Of a stretch of DNA of 7,594 nucleotides, positions 5,797 to 7,594 are shown piece by piece. Position 1 is the first letter of the stretch. Every line of letters starts with the position of its first letter. The stretch lies in contig JBFHNV010000265.1 of the NCBI GenBank assembly GCA_041593595.1, forward strand, positions 1 through 7,594. Direction: 5' to 3'. This DNA is from JBFHNV01 sp041593595 (GTDB taxonomy: Bacteria; Pseudomonadota; Gammaproteobacteria; HK1). The notes below the pieces were generated by a model. The model had not been told where the DNA came from. It worked only from the letters and a program-made list of their open reading frames with translations, and made no database searches. Position numbers and translations under genes: made by a program.

Positions 5797-5872
5797 GAGC
5801 TGGCCGTGTTTCTCTCTGCCCACTTGCCGGGAGAGCTGGCCCTGTTTCTCCCTCTCCCCGCAAGCGGGGAGA
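5797..5872. repeat. Diverged 36-bp tandem duplication
   Basis: GAGCTGGCC-G-TGTTTCTC at 5797 recurs at 5833 as GAGCTGGCC-C-TGTTTCTC. Aligning the two adjacent 36-bp units gives 29 identical positions. The second unit leads into the strong hairpin at 5850-5875, while the first has a degraded version of the same arm (CACTTGCCGGGAGA against CGCAAGCGGGGAGA). This looks like a duplicated or nested intergenic repeat whose first copy has lost its symmetry. Confidence 0.6.
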
Positions 5873-5875
5873 GGG
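5850..5875. repeat. CCCTCTCCCCGC hairpin repeat (possible terminator)
   Basis: CCCTCTCCCCGC (5850-5861) and GCGGGGAGAGGG (5864-5875) are perfect 12-base complements separated by AA. About 11 pairs with a four-base loop would form. Repeats of this CTCTCCCC...GGGGAGAG type, followed by TCGGGGTGAGGGG, are common between genes in proteobacteria and often read as Pro/Ser/Arg-rich nonsense protein. A weaker related stem, CCCC (5926-5929) with GGGG (5934-5937), follows. There is no T-tract, but such a stable stem could stop or pause transcription, or stabilise the upstream E1 mRNA. Confidence 0.7.
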
Positions 5876-5971
5876 TCGGGGTGAGGGGCAAGGACTGCTC
5901 AACGCCCCCTCGCCGCAACCCTGTTCCCCTCGCGGGGGAGAGTGGACCAAACGCCCTGTCCGCGATGCCGC

Positions 5972-6961
5972 TCACCCACGGGCCAGCGCCGTCGCGGCGT
6001 TCGCGATCATGTCCGCCGTCACCCGCACGGCGTCCTCCATGCTGGGCGCATAGGCGATGGGGGCGCGGGGCGCGCCCAGGCGCTTCACCGGCGCCTTCAG
6101 GTGGCCGTGGCAGTGCTCGGCCACGGTGGCGGCCACCTCGGCGCCGAAGCCGCCCACGGCCACCGCCTCGTGCACCACCAGCAGCCGGCCGGTGCGGTGC
6201 ACGCTCTCGAACACCGCGCGCTTGTCCCACGGCCAGAGGCTGCGCAGATCGATCACTTCCGCCTCGACTCCCTGCGCCGCCAGGGCGTTTGCCGCGCGCA
6301 GGCACTCGTGCACCGCGGCGGACCAGGACACCATGGTCACGTCGCCGCCGGTACGTGCCACCCGTGCCTTGCCGAGCACGCCGGCCACGTCGTCCTGTGC
6401 GGCCTCCTCGTCCTGCACGCGGCCCTCCAGCCCCCACAGGTTCTTGTGCTCCATGTAGACCACCGGATCGTTGCACCGGATGGCGACCTTGAGCATCAGG
6501 TAGTTGTCCGCCGGCGTGGACGGACACACCACCACCAGCCCCGGGACGTGGGCGTACCAGGACTCCAGGGACTGGGAGTGTTGCGCCGCCGAGGATCGCC
6601 ACATGCCCACGGGCTCGCGGGCCACCAGCGGCACCGTGGCCTGGCCGCCGAACATGAAACGTGCCTTGGCCGCCTGGTTCACCAGCTCGTCCACCGCGCA
6701 CAGGGCGAAGTCCGAGAAGCGCATCTCCACCACCGGGCGCGTGCCCATCATGGCAGCGCCCACCGCGGCGCCCATGATGCAGGCCTCGGAGATGGGCGCA
6801 TCGGAGATGCGCTGCGGTCCGAACTCGTCCACCAGCCCCTTGTACTGGCCGAACACGCCGCCGCGTCCCAGGTCCTCGCCCAGGCACCACACGTCGGCGT
6901 CGCGGCGCATCTCCTCGGCCACCGCGCGCTTCGACGCCGCCATGTAGGTCATGATGGCCAT
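5972..6961 (-). CDS. 2-oxoacid (or acetoin-type) dehydrogenase E1 component, beta subunit
   Basis: This gene encodes 329 residues, the usual length. E1 beta pairs with E1 alpha in an alpha2-beta2 ThDP enzyme that decarboxylates a 2-oxoacid, or cleaves acetoin, and passes the acyl group to an E2 lipoyl domain. Signature segments are LGEDLGRGGVFGQYKGL (27-43), ISEACIMGAAVGAAMMGTRPVVEMRFSDF (57-85) with ThDP-contacting Glu59, HSQSLESWYAHVPGLVVVCPSTPAD (128-152) with the conserved His128 and His138, and the C-terminal transketolase domain DLRSLWPWD (238-246) and VVHEAVAVGGFGAEV (262-276). The ATG at 6961 shares its A with the TGA of the alpha gene (TGATG), so the two are translationally coupled and should be made in equal amounts. 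Substrate class (pyruvate, branched-chain oxoacid or acetoin) cannot be separated by eye. Confidence 0.94.
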   Translation of the reverse strand: MAIMTYMAASKRAVAEEMRRDADVWCLGEDLGRGGVFGQYKGLVDEFGPQRISDAPISEACIMGAAVGAAMMGTRPVVEMRFSDFALCAVDELVNQAAKARFMFGGQATVPLVAREPVGMWRSSAAQHSQSLESWYAHVPGLVVVCPSTPADNYLMLKVAIRCNDPVVYMEHKNLWGLEGRVQDEEAAQDDVAGVLGKARVARTGGDVTMVSWSAAVHECLRAANALAAQGVEAEVIDLRSLWPWDKRAVFESVHRTGRLLVVHEAVAVGGFGAEVAATVAEHCHGHLKAPVKRLGAPRAPIAYAPSMEDAVRVTADMIANAATALARG

Positions 6962-7594
6962 CAGTACGCGTCCAGCCGCGGATCGCCCACGTCCTGCACG
7001 TCGCCGAAGGCCCGCGCCGCGGGCGGAAAGGGCGTGTTCCGGGCGGCGTCCAGCACCTCGCGCATCTCCTGCGCCGCGGCCTGCTCCAGGCGATCCAGCT
7101 CCGCCTCCGCCACGCCGGCGAGGCGCAGTGTCTCGCGCAGGCGCGCGATGGGGTCGTCCGCCCGGTGCTCGTCGACCTCCTCGGCGCTGCGGTAGGCGCC
7201 GGGATCGGCGGCGGTGTGGCCGGCCAGGCGGTAGGTCTTGATGTGGATGAACTCGGGCTCGCGGGTGAGGCGCACCCGGGCGAAGGTCTCGCGGGCGGTC
7301 TCCGCCAGCACCAGGACGTCGTTGCCGTCCACGGTGACCGACGCGAGGCCCAGCGCCCTGGCACGCGCCGCCGGCCCGGCACCCGCCGTCATGGACTCGG
7401 TGCGAGTGGTGGCGGCGAAGCCGTTGTCCTCGCAGGCGAACACGATGGGCAGGTCGAACACCCGCGCCCAGTTGAGCCCTTCCAGGAACGGACCGCGGTT
7501 GATGGCGCCGTCGCCGAAGATGCAGCACACGATGCGGTCGTCGCCCTTGAGCTTGATGGCGTGGGCGGCGCCCGCGGCGATGACGATGTTGGCG
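6961..7594 (-). CDS. 2-oxoacid (or acetoin-type) dehydrogenase E1 component, alpha subunit (partial)
   Basis: These are the C-terminal 210 residues; the N-terminal part (roughly 110-130 residues by family length) lies beyond the right edge. The reading frame is open to the edge, so the GTG at 7530 is not the true start. Fragment residues 1-8 (ANIVIAAG) match the segment just before the ThDP site. The ThDP/Mg motif runs from GDGAINRGPFLEGLNWA (27-43) to CEDNGFAATTRT (54-65). The later VTVDGNDVLVLAE segment, KTYRLAGHTAADPGAYRSAEE and DDPI are all standard for E1 alpha. The usual NNG is DNG here, a mild variation. The C-terminus (PRLDAY) overlaps the beta-subunit start by one base. The operon promoter must lie outside the window. 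Confidence 0.94.
   Translation of the reverse strand, partial: ANIVIAAGAAHAIKLKGDDRIVCCIFGDGAINRGPFLEGLNWARVFDLPIVFACEDNGFAATTRTESMTAGAGPAARARALGLASVTVDGNDVLVLAETARETFARVRLTREPEFIHIKTYRLAGHTAADPGAYRSAEEVDEHRADDPIARLRETLRLAGVAEAELDRLEQAAAQEMREVLDAARNTPFPPAARAFGDVQDVGDPRLDAY

Noticed and set aside
5850..5875. CRISPR or phage attachment site reading of the intergenic repeats
   Set aside because: There are only two diverged adjacent units with no regular spacers, and no cas, integrase or tRNA gene nearby. A common proteobacterial intergenic hairpin is the simpler explanation.
3924..6053. 709-codon open frame on the plus strand
   Set aside because: It is antisense to the ThDP enzyme and continues through the intergenic hairpin repeat. 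The composition is His/Arg/Val/Gly-biased with no domain motif, so it is a shadow frame.
5760..7382. 540-codon open frame on the minus strand
   Set aside because: It is an alternative frame over the E1 genes that ends by reading the CTCTCCCC hairpin repeat as an LTPTLSPLAGRG-type peptide, a known false-protein pattern.

Overview
The window is very GC-rich chromosomal DNA, with strong third-position bias that throws up long shadow frames opposite the real genes. It carries ordinary metabolic genes with Shine-Dalgarno sites. Gene content and the CTCTCCCC...GGGGAGAG type of intergenic hairpin fit a gamma- or betaproteobacterium. That placement is an inference and cannot be fixed from this sequence. 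No RNA gene, transposase, phage gene or CRISPR array was seen.

Layout, left to right. (1) Bases 1-42 are too short to assign. (2) A small DUF6356-like membrane protein (43-303, minus) is divergent from an Lrp/AsnC-family regulator (430-912, plus). The AT-rich gap between them holds two short palindromes. (3) The regulator converges on a minus-strand OsmC-family gene (947-1453), and a hairpin repeat spans the junction. (4) A class I SAM-dependent methyltransferase (1499-2329) lies upstream of the OsmC gene in the same direction. (5) A second copy of the hairpin repeat (2503-2530) follows, so the methyltransferase-OsmC pair is bracketed by direct repeats. (6) A carboxymuconolactone decarboxylase-like protein (2530-3093). 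(7) An unrecognised 267-residue protein made of two copies of one roughly 100-residue domain (3176-3979). (8) A 577-residue ThDP-dependent enzyme of the acetolactate synthase-like superfamily (3990-5723). (9) A 248-bp gap with a strong hairpin, a 36-bp tandem duplication and TTGCCAA repeats. (10) Beta (5972-6961) and alpha (6961-7594, cut by the window edge) subunits of a 2-oxoacid or acetoin-type dehydrogenase E1.

All genes from 947 to the right edge are on the minus strand, so transcription runs right to left: E1alpha, E1beta, ThDP enzyme, duplicated-domain protein, CMD-like protein, methyltransferase, OsmC. E1alpha and E1beta overlap by one base. The ThDP stop codon overlaps the ribosome binding site of the duplicated-domain gene. 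These two junctions indicate translational coupling. The most plausible reading is a carbon-compound catabolic locus in which two different ThDP enzymes act on a 2-oxoacid, 2-hydroxyketone or diketone. No substrate can be named, and no E2 (acyltransferase) or E3 gene is in view. The main unknown is the duplicated-domain protein. Its tight linkage to the ThDP enzyme makes it the best candidate here for something undescribed.
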